Assembly: GCF_050946515.1 (NCBI RefSeq)
Contig: NZ_JBMNUX010000008.1
Location: 43,136 to 107,135, forward strand
DNA from: Tractidigestivibacter sp050946515
GTDB lineage: Bacteria; Actinomycetota; Coriobacteriia; Coriobacteriales; Atopobiaceae
Direction of reading: 5' to 3'
Length of the DNA stretch: 64,000 bases
In this document: piece by piece, positions 8,943 through 17,291 of the stretch
How the letters are laid out: each line of letters starts with the position of its first letter
Numbering within the stretch: position 1 is the first letter of the stretch
Notes under the pieces: model-generated
The model's input: only the letters and a program-made list of their open reading frames with translations
Database searches by the model: none
Told to the model about the DNA's origin: nothing
Translations under genes and position numbers: made by a program

Positions 8943-9254
8943 ATGGCAGAGCCTGGAGGAAAGAGGCGCTACGTGCGCGTGCGCTGCGAGATCTTTGAGG
9001 ACGGATCGGTCACTCCGCTGGCCGTGCTCTGGTCTCCTGGCATCACGTACGAAATCACCAAGGTGGCGCGCGTCGAGTCATGGTCGTGTCTGGGCACCGG
9101 TCGTGGCAAGCGCTACACCATCTGGGTGGGCGGCCACCAGACCTTCCTCTACTGGGACACCAACCGCTGGTACGTGCACGAGCGCCAATGGATGCCACGC
9201 CAAGAGGGCGTGGCGCCCAACGGCCGCCTGCGCCCGCAAGGAGCTTCGCAATGA
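8943..9254 (+). CDS. Small conserved protein, third gene of the SOS cassette
   Basis: 103 residues, rich in beta-strand and aromatic residues (YVRVRCEIFEDGSVTPLAVL, RYTIWVGGHQTFLYWD, RWYVHERQW). I recognise no characterised family, but short proteins of this type follow Y-family polymerase genes in other bacteria. It starts 30 bp after the YolD-like gene in the same direction, so it is expected to be induced by DNA damage. It converges with the PucR-type gene ending at 9285. Confidence 0.6.
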   Translation: MAEPGGKRRYVRVRCEIFEDGSVTPLAVLWSPGITYEITKVARVESWSCLGTGRGKRYTIWVGGHQTFLYWDTNRWYVHERQWMPRQEGVAPNGRLRPQGASQ

Positions 9255-9284
9255 CGGTCGATGGCCGCCGGGCGCGCAGAGAGC

Positions 9285-10853
9285 CTACATCCCCTCGCTG
9301 TCGAAGGGCCAGTCGCGGAGGGAGCCGCTGCACCTCAGCATCACGAGCGTCAGAAAGATCTTTGTGACGACGGGACCGGCGTCCACGTCGACGCCCATAA
9401 CTTCTTGAATCTTCTTCAGGCGGTAGTAAAGCGTGTTCCTATGGATGCCAAGCCTTTCGCAGACAAGCGAGGTGTCCCGCGGCATCAAGAGGTAGCAGAC
9501 GAGCGTCTTGAGCAGCTGCGTGTTGTTCACGCGGTCATACTCCCTCAGGACAAGCAGCGGCCGATACTCGTAGGAGCTTATGGGAAGGTCGCTGGAGACC
9601 CGGTAGACAAGATCGTACAGGCCAAGCTCCTCAAACTGGCAGACCAGCGTCGTGGGCAAGAGCCGCTCCCCCGTCTTAAGGGCATGCTGCGCCTGCGTCA
9701 CGCGCTCGCTCGTCTCGGCGGCGTCCTCAAAGGTGCCGCTCACGCCAATCTTGACCTGGGCGTCTCTCGCAAGGCTCTCGAGCTTCTCGAGCGTGTCCTT
9801 CTCCAAGCTGGGGCTGTTCGAGGACATCAGGCAGATGACCTTGGAGATTCGGACAAGGTAGACGGTGCCGGCAATGACGTCCTGGATGCGGTGGGCGATG
9901 AGGTTCAGCTCGGTAGAGCTTCTGCGGTCGCCGCTCGCGTCGATGAGCAGAACGTGCAGGTAGCGCTTGAGCTTCACGCCATGAGCGGCAAGGCGCTCCC
10001 TTACGTCAGCCTGCTCGCTGCTCTTAGGATCGTCCAAAAGATTCGCCAGGACATACGAGATGTAGTTGGTCATGCTGCGGGTGTAGACGCCGTTCTTCTT
10101 CATCTCGATGGCAAGGATGTTGGTAATGCGCGAGAGGTACTCGACCTCCATCTGTGACAAGCCGCGCTCGTCGGTAAAAAGGAGCAGCGACCCCACGAAC
10201 GTGCTTCCGATGTAGACGTTGGTGACATAGCAGATGACGCCTCCGCGCGTACCCCGCACCGCAAAGCGCACGGGCTCGGGCAGGTCCTTGCGCCCTCCGC
10301 TCGCGCCAACCATCTCGGAATACGACTGCGTGTTGAGATGACCCTGCTCAAGCTCCTCTCGCATGGTCGACTTGGGAAGCGGGCGGCTTTCCGAGTAGGC
10401 AATCACGTTGCTCTCACGGTCGACAAGGGCCGCCGGCGAGTCAAAGAGCTCCGCGACGGCATCGACTACCTGCTGCGTTCCGTCGTCGTTCATGATCATG
10501 GCCATGATCGTGCCAAGCCCTCGCGACAAGTTCTGCTCTTGGGCAAGAAGCGAGACGGCCAAGAGGAAGCCCTTCTCAAACGCGGCGGCATCCGTATAGA
10601 CAATGGCGTTCTCGCCCTCGCCGGCGGGCGAGAAGGACGCGGCATCGTGACACAGCACGACCCAGCTTCGATTGCCGGTATCCGGAAGCATGCGGTAGTG
10701 CTCCTCGCTAACAAAGCAGAGGATCGTCTTCTCTTTGGGAGCCGGCTCCCCAGCGATGCGCACGGCAGACCAGACGTCATCTCTTGGCCGAGATGCAAAC
10801 GCAGGACAGCTGCCGTCTTTGTCGAGAAGCTCAACCAGCCTGGACCACTTCAC
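9285..10853 (-). CDS. PucR/CdaR-type transcriptional regulator
   Basis: 522 residues. The C-terminus carries the PucR helix-turn-helix: LLKTLVCYLLMPRDTSLVCE, then RLGIHRNTLYYRLKKIQEVM. The middle has a GGDEF-like/CdaR region and the N-terminal third resembles the substrate-sensing part of such regulators (SPAALVDRESNVIAYSES, typical of a GAF/PAS-like fold). Members usually activate purine, sugar-acid or other catabolic operons in response to the substrate. It is divergent from the MFS-ACP-hydrolase-kinase operon starting at 11169, which makes that operon its likely target. Confidence 0.85.
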   Translation of the reverse strand: MKWSRLVELLDKDGSCPAFASRPRDDVWSAVRIAGEPAPKEKTILCFVSEEHYRMLPDTGNRSWVVLCHDAASFSPAGEGENAIVYTDAAAFEKGFLLAVSLLAQEQNLSRGLGTIMAMIMNDDGTQQVVDAVAELFDSPAALVDRESNVIAYSESRPLPKSTMREELEQGHLNTQSYSEMVGASGGRKDLPEPVRFAVRGTRGGVICYVTNVYIGSTFVGSLLLFTDERGLSQMEVEYLSRITNILAIEMKKNGVYTRSMTNYISYVLANLLDDPKSSEQADVRERLAAHGVKLKRYLHVLLIDASGDRRSSTELNLIAHRIQDVIAGTVYLVRISKVICLMSSNSPSLEKDTLEKLESLARDAQVKIGVSGTFEDAAETSERVTQAQHALKTGERLLPTTLVCQFEELGLYDLVYRVSSDLPISSYEYRPLLVLREYDRVNNTQLLKTLVCYLLMPRDTSLVCERLGIHRNTLYYRLKKIQEVMGVDVDAGPVVTKIFLTLVMLRCSGSLRDWPFDSEGM

Positions 10854-11168
10854 GGAGCATCACCACACAACTTGATTTTCTTACCGTTCGCGGGTTTTCG
10901 CTTAGAACCTGGCGTTTTCGAACTGTTGAAAATCACAGTTTTCGCACTAGGTCGCAAGCAGACACGCAAGCTCACTTTTCCGTCTTAAACGCCAAGAAAA
11001 ATATAGCTAACACCAGAAAGTTTTTCATGCCTCATTCGTCTTCAGTGTGCAATTTCACAAATTGAATTCTCTTCCCACACGCAAAACTCCTAGGTAGCAA
11101 GCAGGCAGCGAGCGGACATCCCGGGAACGCTCGGCACGCTATGCAAATCCCACGTATAAAGGAGAATC
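10854..11168. promoter_or_regulatory. Divergent promoter region of the PucR gene and the acyl-kinase operon
   Basis: The 315-bp gap is clearly AT-richer than the flanks. It contains three same-strand copies of GTTTTCG at 10894-10900, 10914-10920 and 10938-10944 (20 and 24 bp apart), and the inverted repeat AACTGT-N8-ACAGTT at 10921-10940. These lie nearer the regulator gene and are candidate activator sites. No small gene was seen. Confidence 0.45.
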
Positions 11169-12569
11169 ATGGCAGAGAAAGAGCGGCCCACAAAAGGAAG
11201 GGGTTACAGCGCAAGGGGCAAGCTTGTCATTGCCTACGTATGCCTCGTCGCCTTTGCCGGCCTCGCAATCACGAACAGCTTCCTCAATCTTCAGACGGGC
11301 ATCTTTGCCCAGACCTTCGGGTGGAGCGAGGACGCGCTGCTTTCCCAGAACAGCTACTTTGGCTGGTTCTCGGTTGTCTTGGTGCTCATCATTGGCTCGG
11401 TCTTAACCAAGCACTCCCCGCGCGTAATGGCAATCGTGGTCGGCGCCATCTATACGCTCAACGCCTTCCTCGTTCCCTACATCAGCGCGCAATGGCAGTA
11501 CACCGTCGCCATGGGCATCATCAACGTACTCAACACGCTTTGGATGATCCAGATCAACTCGATCTTCATCTCCAACTGGTTCCCCAAGAAGACCCCGTCC
11601 ATCATGGGAATCATGGCTCTGGCCATGGCGCTTGGCACCGGCCTTGGCGTATCGCTCTTCAGCGCCCTGACGGCTTCCCTTGGCGGGACGGCGGGAGCCT
11701 GGAACGTGTTTGGCGTGCTCAACGTCATCGCGCTTCTCATGGTCATCTTTGGCATCAAGGACTTCCCCGAGCAATGCGGCGAGTACCCCGACAACGACCC
11801 CTCGGAGAGCAGCCAGGAAATCCTCAACGCCCAGCGCAAGGGCATCGAGTCGATGGCGAGCCGTCCGACCGCCTGGACCTTCAAGAACCTCGTGACGACC
11901 CCGCAGGTTTGGCTCATCGGCCTTGCCCTAGGCGCCCTGCCCCTCTTTACCTCGGCATACACCTCTCAGATGTTCCCGCACTTCCTCTACGTCGGCTTTG
12001 ACCAGGCAACCGCCGGCATGCTGACGATGGTCATGTCCATCTGCGCCTGCATCGGATCCATCGCATGCGGCGCCATTGCTCAGAAGCTCGGAGCGCGCAA
12101 GGGCACGCTCATCTGCCTCGGCTGCGCCGTCATCGCCGGCATCCTCAACGCCATCACCACGGCAGCCACCGTCGTCATCGCCCTCGTGTTCGTCGGCATG
12201 GTTCTGGGCGGTTCCTCGACCTTCCTCGTGGCGACGCTGCAGGAGTACTGGGGGCGCTTCGACTTCCCCCGCGCCCAGCGCGTGGTCATGCCAATCCAGC
12301 AGCTCGTCGGCGCCTGCGGGACGCTCGTTATGGTCGCGTGCCGCATGATGGGCGGCTACGAGTTTGCCTACATGGTCATCGCCGTGGTCTGCGCGATCGC
12401 CTTCGTCTTCATCTTCGCGGTCAAGGGTGACTCCATCGCCAAGCGCAAGGCCCAGCTTGAGAAGCAGATGGGGATTGAGTCCGCGCCCATGCCGGAAGGC
12501 TTCCCTGGCCCCGACGGCGCTCCGGCTCCCGAAGGGGCGCCCCAGGCAGCGGGCGCGCCAAGGCACTAG
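11169..12569 (+). CDS. MFS transporter, oxalate/formate antiporter (OFA)-like
   Basis: 466 residues with twelve predicted membrane helices, opening with GKLVIAYVCLVAFAGLAITN and the OFA-like GIFAQTFGWSEDALLSQNSYFGW. The cytoplasmic loop after helix 6 (QCGEYPDNDPSESSQEILNA) also fits this branch, which exchanges or imports carboxylates. The last 35 residues are an unusual Pro/Gly/Ala-rich tail (MPEGFPGPDGAPAPEGAPQA). It is the first gene of the operon divergent from the PucR-type regulator and is followed by the acyl carrier protein gene after 52 bp. The substrate is unknown; import of the compound acted on by the hydrolase is the obvious guess. Confidence 0.85.
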   Translation: MAEKERPTKGRGYSARGKLVIAYVCLVAFAGLAITNSFLNLQTGIFAQTFGWSEDALLSQNSYFGWFSVVLVLIIGSVLTKHSPRVMAIVVGAIYTLNAFLVPYISAQWQYTVAMGIINVLNTLWMIQINSIFISNWFPKKTPSIMGIMALAMALGTGLGVSLFSALTASLGGTAGAWNVFGVLNVIALLMVIFGIKDFPEQCGEYPDNDPSESSQEILNAQRKGIESMASRPTAWTFKNLVTTPQVWLIGLALGALPLFTSAYTSQMFPHFLYVGFDQATAGMLTMVMSICACIGSIACGAIAQKLGARKGTLICLGCAVIAGILNAITTAATVVIALVFVGMVLGGSSTFLVATLQEYWGRFDFPRAQRVVMPIQQLVGACGTLVMVACRMMGGYEFAYMVIAVVCAIAFVFIFAVKGDSIAKRKAQLEKQMGIESAPMPEGFPGPDGAPAPEGAPQAAGAPRH

Positions 12570-12621
12570 CCCAATCAGTGGTCACACGAGCAAGCGCTCG
12601 AAACATGAAGGAGGAAACGCA

Positions 12622-12864
12622 ATGTCAGTCAAAGACGATGCAGTGAAGGTATTGGTCGACAAGGCAGCGGAGCTTCACGGCAAGGACCCGGCAACCCTTG
12701 GCCCTGACACCGAGTTCGTGAAGGACCTGGGCGCAAAGTCGGTTGACTACGTGCTTCTCAGCACCGCGCTCGAGGACGAGTTTGAGGTCGAGGTTCCCTA
12801 CGTCGCAATTCGCGCCTGCAAGACGTTCGCCGACGCGGGCCAGTACGTCGAGGACCAGCTCTAG
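12622..12864 (+). CDS. Stand-alone acyl carrier protein
   Basis: 80 residues. The helix-2 signature DTEFVKDLGAKSVDYVLLST carries the phosphopantetheine-accepting serine (Ser40), here in GAKSVD instead of the usual GxDSL. The rest is the normal acidic four-helix layout (ALEDEFEVEVPYVAIRACKT). It has AGGAGG before its ATG. It is not next to fatty-acid synthesis genes but between an OFA-type carrier and a CocE-type hydrolase in a catabolic operon, so it is probably not the housekeeping AcpP. It may carry the acyl group handled by the neighbouring enzymes. Confidence 0.85.
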   Translation: MSVKDDAVKVLVDKAAELHGKDPATLGPDTEFVKDLGAKSVDYVLLSTALEDEFEVEVPYVAIRACKTFADAGQYVEDQL

Positions 12865-12915
12865 CACCAAGCACGTCACATCATACGGCGGCTAACCATT
12901 TCGAAAGGACACATC

Positions 12916-14709
12916 ATGAAGCCATACAGGGCATTCAAAGGCATCCCCACCTACGACGACGAGGACCCGCGCTGGATCGTGAAGACCGAGCACTGGGAGG
13001 GCGAGGACATCGACGTCATCTACCGCAAGGGCAACGGCACCATGAGCAAGGAGCAGATGGCCGAGGCGCGCAAGCAGGGCAAGTTCGTTCCCCCGTTTGT
13101 CTACTCCGCGCCTTGCGACACCCACACCTACGAGTGCATGCCTGGCATCCTGTGCGACCGCGACACCCCCGTCAAGCTCCGTGACGGCGTCACGATCTAC
13201 GCCGACATCTACCGCCCGAAGGACTCTGGCCCGGTTCCGCTGATCATCTCCTGGGGCCCCTTCGGCAAGAACATGCTCGAGGTCGGCGGATTCAAGGCCA
13301 TGGGCGTTCCGCCTCAGGCAGTCTCCAAGTTCGCAAAGTTCGAGTCCGCTGACCCCGCCTATTGGGTCCCCAACGGCTATGCCGTGGCAAACGTCGACCC
13401 GCGCGGCGTCGGCCACTCCGAGGGCTACGTCTCGATCTGGGGCGTCCAGGACCACTACGACGGCTACGACTTCATAGAGTGGGCGGCCAAGCAGCCTTGG
13501 TGCACCGGCAAGATCTCGATGTTCGGAAACTCTGGCGTCTGCATGGTCATCTGGGGCATCGCTTCCACCCAGCCGCCTCACCTCACCTGCATCGCCGGCT
13601 GGGAGGGCACCGGCGACATGTACCGCGAGAGCTTTGCGCTCGGCGGAATCGACAACCCCAACTACAACGAGATCATGATCAACACGGTTGCCTGCAACAC
13701 CTACGTCGAGGACGTGCCCAACATGTACGCCGCGCACCCGTTCTATGACAAGTACTGGCAGATGCGCACGCCCAAGTGGGAGAACATCAAGATCCCGGCC
13801 TACATCTGCTCTGGCATGTGCCACATCCATAACCGTGGCTCCTTCGAGGCCTTCCGCAAGATCCGCTCGCCCAAGAAGTGGATGCGCGCGCACCGCGAGA
13901 TGGAGTGGCCTGACACCTACAACCCCGAGAACGTGGCCGACCTCAAGAAGTTCTATGACCGCTACCTCAAGGACATCCACAACGGCTGGGAGTTCACGCC
14001 CAAGGTTCGCATTGACGTCATGGACGCCTATGACTTCGACTTCCGTCCCAAGCGCCCCGAGAACGAGTTCCCCCTCAAGCGCACCCAGTACAAGAAGATC
14101 TACCTCGACGCCGCCACGCACTCCGGGTCGTTCGAGCCCTTCCCGACCCACTCCGAGGTCGTCTACGACCCCAAGACCGAGATGACCACCTTCGACATCA
14201 CCTTCGACGAGGACACCGAGATCACGGGCTACATCAGCGCGCACCTGAACATCGAGTGCCGCGGCTACGACAACATGGACCTGTTCCTCTGGGTCAAGAA
14301 GCTTGGGCAGAACGGCGAGTACGTTCCCATCTCCTGCATCGACACCCCGTACCGCGGTGCCTGGGGCTACCTGCGCGGCAGGCGCCGTGCGCTCGACCCC
14401 GAGCTCTCCACCGACTTCCAGCCCGTCCTTGCCCACCAGAAGGACGAGCCGATGGAGCAGGGCAAGATCTACCCCGTGGACATCGAGTTCTACCCGCACT
14501 CCCGCATCTGGCACAAGGGCGAGACGCTGCGCCTGGAAATCGAGGGGCGCTTCATCAAGACCGACTGGTTCGAGGACGACCACAACAACCCCGAGGAGGA
14601 CAACGGCGACGGTATGCATGTCATCCACACCGGCGGCGAGTACCAGTCTTGGCTCCAGGTCCCCGTCATTCCTCCCAAGTACGTGAGCGGTGACTACGTG
14701 ATCCGCTAG
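12916..14709 (+). CDS. CocE/NonD (S15) family alpha/beta hydrolase
   Basis: 597 residues. The N-terminal motif KLRDGVTIYADIYRP, the region DPRGVGHSEG and the nucleophile region SMFGNSGVCMVIW (Ser206) define the S15/CocE hydrolases, and a C-terminal jelly-roll domain follows from about residue 400. These enzymes hydrolyse esters or amides of acyl groups. The position where relatives have the catalytic Asp (SWSDH-like) reads SGMCHIHNRG (residues 299-308), without Asp, while a candidate His is present at 326. It lies between the ACP and the first butyrate kinase. No signal peptide is visible, so it should act inside the cell. Confidence 0.8.
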   Translation: MKPYRAFKGIPTYDDEDPRWIVKTEHWEGEDIDVIYRKGNGTMSKEQMAEARKQGKFVPPFVYSAPCDTHTYECMPGILCDRDTPVKLRDGVTIYADIYRPKDSGPVPLIISWGPFGKNMLEVGGFKAMGVPPQAVSKFAKFESADPAYWVPNGYAVANVDPRGVGHSEGYVSIWGVQDHYDGYDFIEWAAKQPWCTGKISMFGNSGVCMVIWGIASTQPPHLTCIAGWEGTGDMYRESFALGGIDNPNYNEIMINTVACNTYVEDVPNMYAAHPFYDKYWQMRTPKWENIKIPAYICSGMCHIHNRGSFEAFRKIRSPKKWMRAHREMEWPDTYNPENVADLKKFYDRYLKDIHNGWEFTPKVRIDVMDAYDFDFRPKRPENEFPLKRTQYKKIYLDAATHSGSFEPFPTHSEVVYDPKTEMTTFDITFDEDTEITGYISAHLNIECRGYDNMDLFLWVKKLGQNGEYVPISCIDTPYRGAWGYLRGRRRALDPELSTDFQPVLAHQKDEPMEQGKIYPVDIEFYPHSRIWHKGETLRLEIEGRFIKTDWFEDDHNNPEEDNGDGMHVIHTGGEYQSWLQVPVIPPKYVSGDYVIR

Positions 14710-14744
14710 GCGCGACCTTCTCCAACGCTTCAATTTCTGCTCTT

Positions 14745-14773
14745 GGTGCGGCAGCCCTCTTGGCTGCCGCACC
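14745..14773 (+). terminator. Intra-operon hairpin between the hydrolase and kinase genes
   Basis: GGTGCGGCAGCC and its exact reverse complement GGCTGCCGCACC (14745-14756, 14762-14773) form a perfect 12-bp stem with a CTCTT loop. No T-run follows, so it may be an mRNA-stabilising or processing hairpin, or a partial terminator setting the ratio of upstream to downstream genes. It ends 40 bp before the kinase start. Confidence 0.6.
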
Positions 14774-14813
14774 CATAAAGGGGCCGCTTGCCCCTAGGCA
14801 AAGAGGAAATCCC

Positions 14814-15950
14814 ATGACTACTGCATTCAAGATACTGACGCTCTCCGTCGGCTCGACATCGACCAAGGCGGCCGTCTTCGAGGGCGACAAGCCGCTCCTG
14901 CGGTCGAACATCCACCACGACGCCGACGAGCTTTCCGCCTTTGACGACCCCCGCGACCAGCAGGAATACAGGACGCGTGCGATTCTAGACGAGCTTTCCG
15001 GCAAGGGCTTCTCGATTGACGGCATGGATGCGTTCTCCGGCTACTGCGGCGGGCTCAAGCCAGCGGTTGGCGGCACGTACCTCCTGAACGCGCAGGCCGT
15101 TGCCGACGCTACCGACGGACGCACGAACCACCCTGCAATTCTCGCCGTGCCCATCCTGTTCGACTTCTCCAAGCGCACCGGCAAGCCCGCCTTTGCAGTG
15201 AACCCGCCCGACACCGACGAGCTCGCCGACGTCGCGCGCATCTGCGGATACCCCGGCATCTACCGCGAGAGCCACGTGCACTGCCTCAACCAGAAGGAGT
15301 GCGCGATACGCTTTGCGGCCTCGCTCGGCAAGCGCTACGACGAGGTCAACGTGATCGTGGCCCACGTGGGCGGCGGCCTTTCCGTGGCGGCGCACCAGCA
15401 CGGCCGCATGGTTGACACCACAGACGTCCTTCGCGGCGAGGGGCCCTTCTCGCCCAACCGCTCGGGCGACGTTCCCGCAAAGCCCGTCGCGGCGCTCTGC
15501 TTTGACGGCAAGCACACCAAGAAAGAGGTCGACAACGTCATCGGCAGGACCGGCGGCCTCAAGGGCCTTCTGGGCACCGACGACGCGATGGAGATAGAGC
15601 GACGCATCGACAGCGGCGACAAGTGGGCAACTCTTGTGTACCACGCGATGGCCTACCAGCTTGCCAAGCAGGTGGGCGCCTTTGCCGCCGCCATGGCAGG
15701 CAAGGTCGACGGGATCGTTCTGACCGGCGGGGTCTCAAACGACGAGCGCTTCGTCGAGCAGGTCAAGCAGCTCACAAGCTGGATTGCGCCCGTCGTTGCC
15801 TACGGCGGCGACTTCGAGATGGAAGCCCTGGCCGCGGGGGCCGTTCGCGTGCTCTCCGGAAGCGAGGAAGCGCTCACCTATACGGGCGAGACTCTGTTTG
15901 GCGGCTTTCCCTATGAGGGCGCCATCGCCCCGATCGAGCTTGGCGCGTGA
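14814..15950 (+). CDS. Butyrate kinase-like protein, divergent paralog
   Basis: 378 residues, an ASKHA-fold carboxylate kinase of the butyrate kinase branch (acyl phosphate + ADP to acid + ATP). It retains FAVNPPDTDELADVARICG, VAHVGGGLSVAAHQHGRMVD and the GEGPFSPNRSGDVP block. Two conserved loops differ from the second kinase at 18301: the phosphate loop is SVGSTSTK (residues 11-18) instead of NPGSTSTK, and GRGG is replaced by GYCGG (76-80). This suggests another substrate or a structural role beside the canonical copy. AGAGGAAA precedes the ATG at 14814. The next gene starts within a few bases of its stop. Confidence 0.8.
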   Translation: MTTAFKILTLSVGSTSTKAAVFEGDKPLLRSNIHHDADELSAFDDPRDQQEYRTRAILDELSGKGFSIDGMDAFSGYCGGLKPAVGGTYLLNAQAVADATDGRTNHPAILAVPILFDFSKRTGKPAFAVNPPDTDELADVARICGYPGIYRESHVHCLNQKECAIRFAASLGKRYDEVNVIVAHVGGGLSVAAHQHGRMVDTTDVLRGEGPFSPNRSGDVPAKPVAALCFDGKHTKKEVDNVIGRTGGLKGLLGTDDAMEIERRIDSGDKWATLVYHAMAYQLAKQVGAFAAAMAGKVDGIVLTGGVSNDERFVEQVKQLTSWIAPVVAYGGDFEMEALAAGAVRVLSGSEEALTYTGETLFGGFPYEGAIAPIELGA

Positions 15951-15955
15951 GAGCC

Positions 15956-17269
15956 ATGCCATCCGCTAGCAGCGCCGCCAACAAGGCCGGCACCAAGAGG
16001 AGAGGCAGCAACTATGCCTATGCCATCGTCGCCTCGTGCATAGCCATCATCGGCATTCCCTGCGCCCTGGTCTTGAGCTGCGCGGGCATCTACTTCAGAC
16101 CGGTCAGCCAGTACTTTGGGGTCTCGACGTCCGAGTTCACGCTGTACTTCTCGATCCTGAACGCCGTCATGATGGTCACCCTCCCAATTGACGGCAAGAT
16201 CGTCTCGACCGTCGACGCACGCATCGTCTACTCCGCCTGCGTGGCAATCGATGGCGTCACCTATTGCCTGATGTCGCAGGTCACGGCCGTCTGGCAGTTC
16301 TACGTCGCAGGGGCCATGCTCGGCGTGGGCACCGCTCCTTTGATCTACTTCTGCGTCCCCACGCTCATCAACGCTTGGTTCAAGAAGCGCGCCGGATTCT
16401 TCATTGGGCTCTGCATGTCGTTTACCGGCATTGGCGGCGTGATCTTCAACCAGGTTGGGTCGATGCTCATAGGGTCGGCGGCTGACGGATGGCGAAGCGG
16501 ATACCTCACGTTTGGCATCATCATGCTGGCGGCGGCGCTGCCGTTCACGGTCTTCGTGGTTCGCTCTCGCCCCTCTGACCTCGGGCTTCTGCCTTATGGC
16601 GCAGATGCGGACGGCGAGCCTGCCGCCGCAAGCGATGAGGTCGCTCAAAAGAAGGACGCGCCCCAGGAAAAGACCTCGGTCGCGATCTTTGTCGCCGTCG
16701 CGCTCTTCTCGTTCTTGATAACGCTGAACCAGACGGTCTATCAGTTCCTCTCGTCGTACTGCTCGTCGCTTGCAGAGTCGCTTCCCCAGCTTGCGGCCTA
16801 CACCGGTGCCATCGCGTCATCGTGCATGGCAGGCCAGGCCATAGGCAAGGTCATCCTTGGGGCGATCAACGACAGGAGCGTCCGTGGCGGAATGACCTTT
16901 GGCATCGGGTCGGGCATCGTCGGCGTGCTTTTGATGATGCTCTTCCCCCAGGTGCCCGCTCTCCTGATGGCCGGCGCGTTTCTCTTTGGCTTTGTCTATG
17001 CCTGCACCACCGTCCAAGTTCCGCTGCTGACGCGCAAGGCGTTCCCAGACGGCGACTACACCACCATCTACTCGCGCGTCTCGACCGTAGGCGCGCTTGG
17101 CAGCGTGATCGCGACCATGCTCTGGAGCTTTGTCATCGAGCTTCCCGGAGGCTACGTGCTCATGTTCTGCCTCAGCATCGCATGCATGGTATGCGCCTAT
17201 CTGCTGGGATCGGTTGCCCTGAGGTCGGCCAAGGCGAAGACCAAGGCGGCGAATTCATCAACTAAGTAA
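15956..17269 (+). CDS. MFS transporter, OFA-like (second carrier of the operon)
   Basis: About 437 residues and twelve helices. ISCVAIDG-type helices, ICRPVSQYFGVS-like exterior loop (RPVSQYFGVSTSEFTLYFSI) and LINAWFKKRAGFFIGLCMSF match OFA/MFS carboxylate carriers. It follows the kinase stop by 5 bp; a GTG at 15947 overlapping that stop (GTGA) is an alternative start. It is only distantly similar to the carrier at 11169, so the operon encodes two different transporters, perhaps one for the substrate and one for the released acid. Confidence 0.8.
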   Translation: MPSASSAANKAGTKRRGSNYAYAIVASCIAIIGIPCALVLSCAGIYFRPVSQYFGVSTSEFTLYFSILNAVMMVTLPIDGKIVSTVDARIVYSACVAIDGVTYCLMSQVTAVWQFYVAGAMLGVGTAPLIYFCVPTLINAWFKKRAGFFIGLCMSFTGIGGVIFNQVGSMLIGSAADGWRSGYLTFGIIMLAAALPFTVFVVRSRPSDLGLLPYGADADGEPAAASDEVAQKKDAPQEKTSVAIFVAVALFSFLITLNQTVYQFLSSYCSSLAESLPQLAAYTGAIASSCMAGQAIGKVILGAINDRSVRGGMTFGIGSGIVGVLLMMLFPQVPALLMAGAFLFGFVYACTTVQVPLLTRKAFPDGDYTTIYSRVSTVGALGSVIATMLWSFVIELPGGYVLMFCLSIACMVCAYLLGSVALRSAKAKTKAANSSTK

Positions 17270-17291
17270 CCAATTGGAAAGGAAGTTCACT

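Noticed and set aside
12892..14772. A 626-codon open frame on the minus strand opposite the CocE hydrolase gene
   Set aside because: It is the mirror of high-GC codons on the plus strand, has low-complexity Val/Leu/Arg/His content and no family motif, while the plus strand encodes a clear hydrolase.
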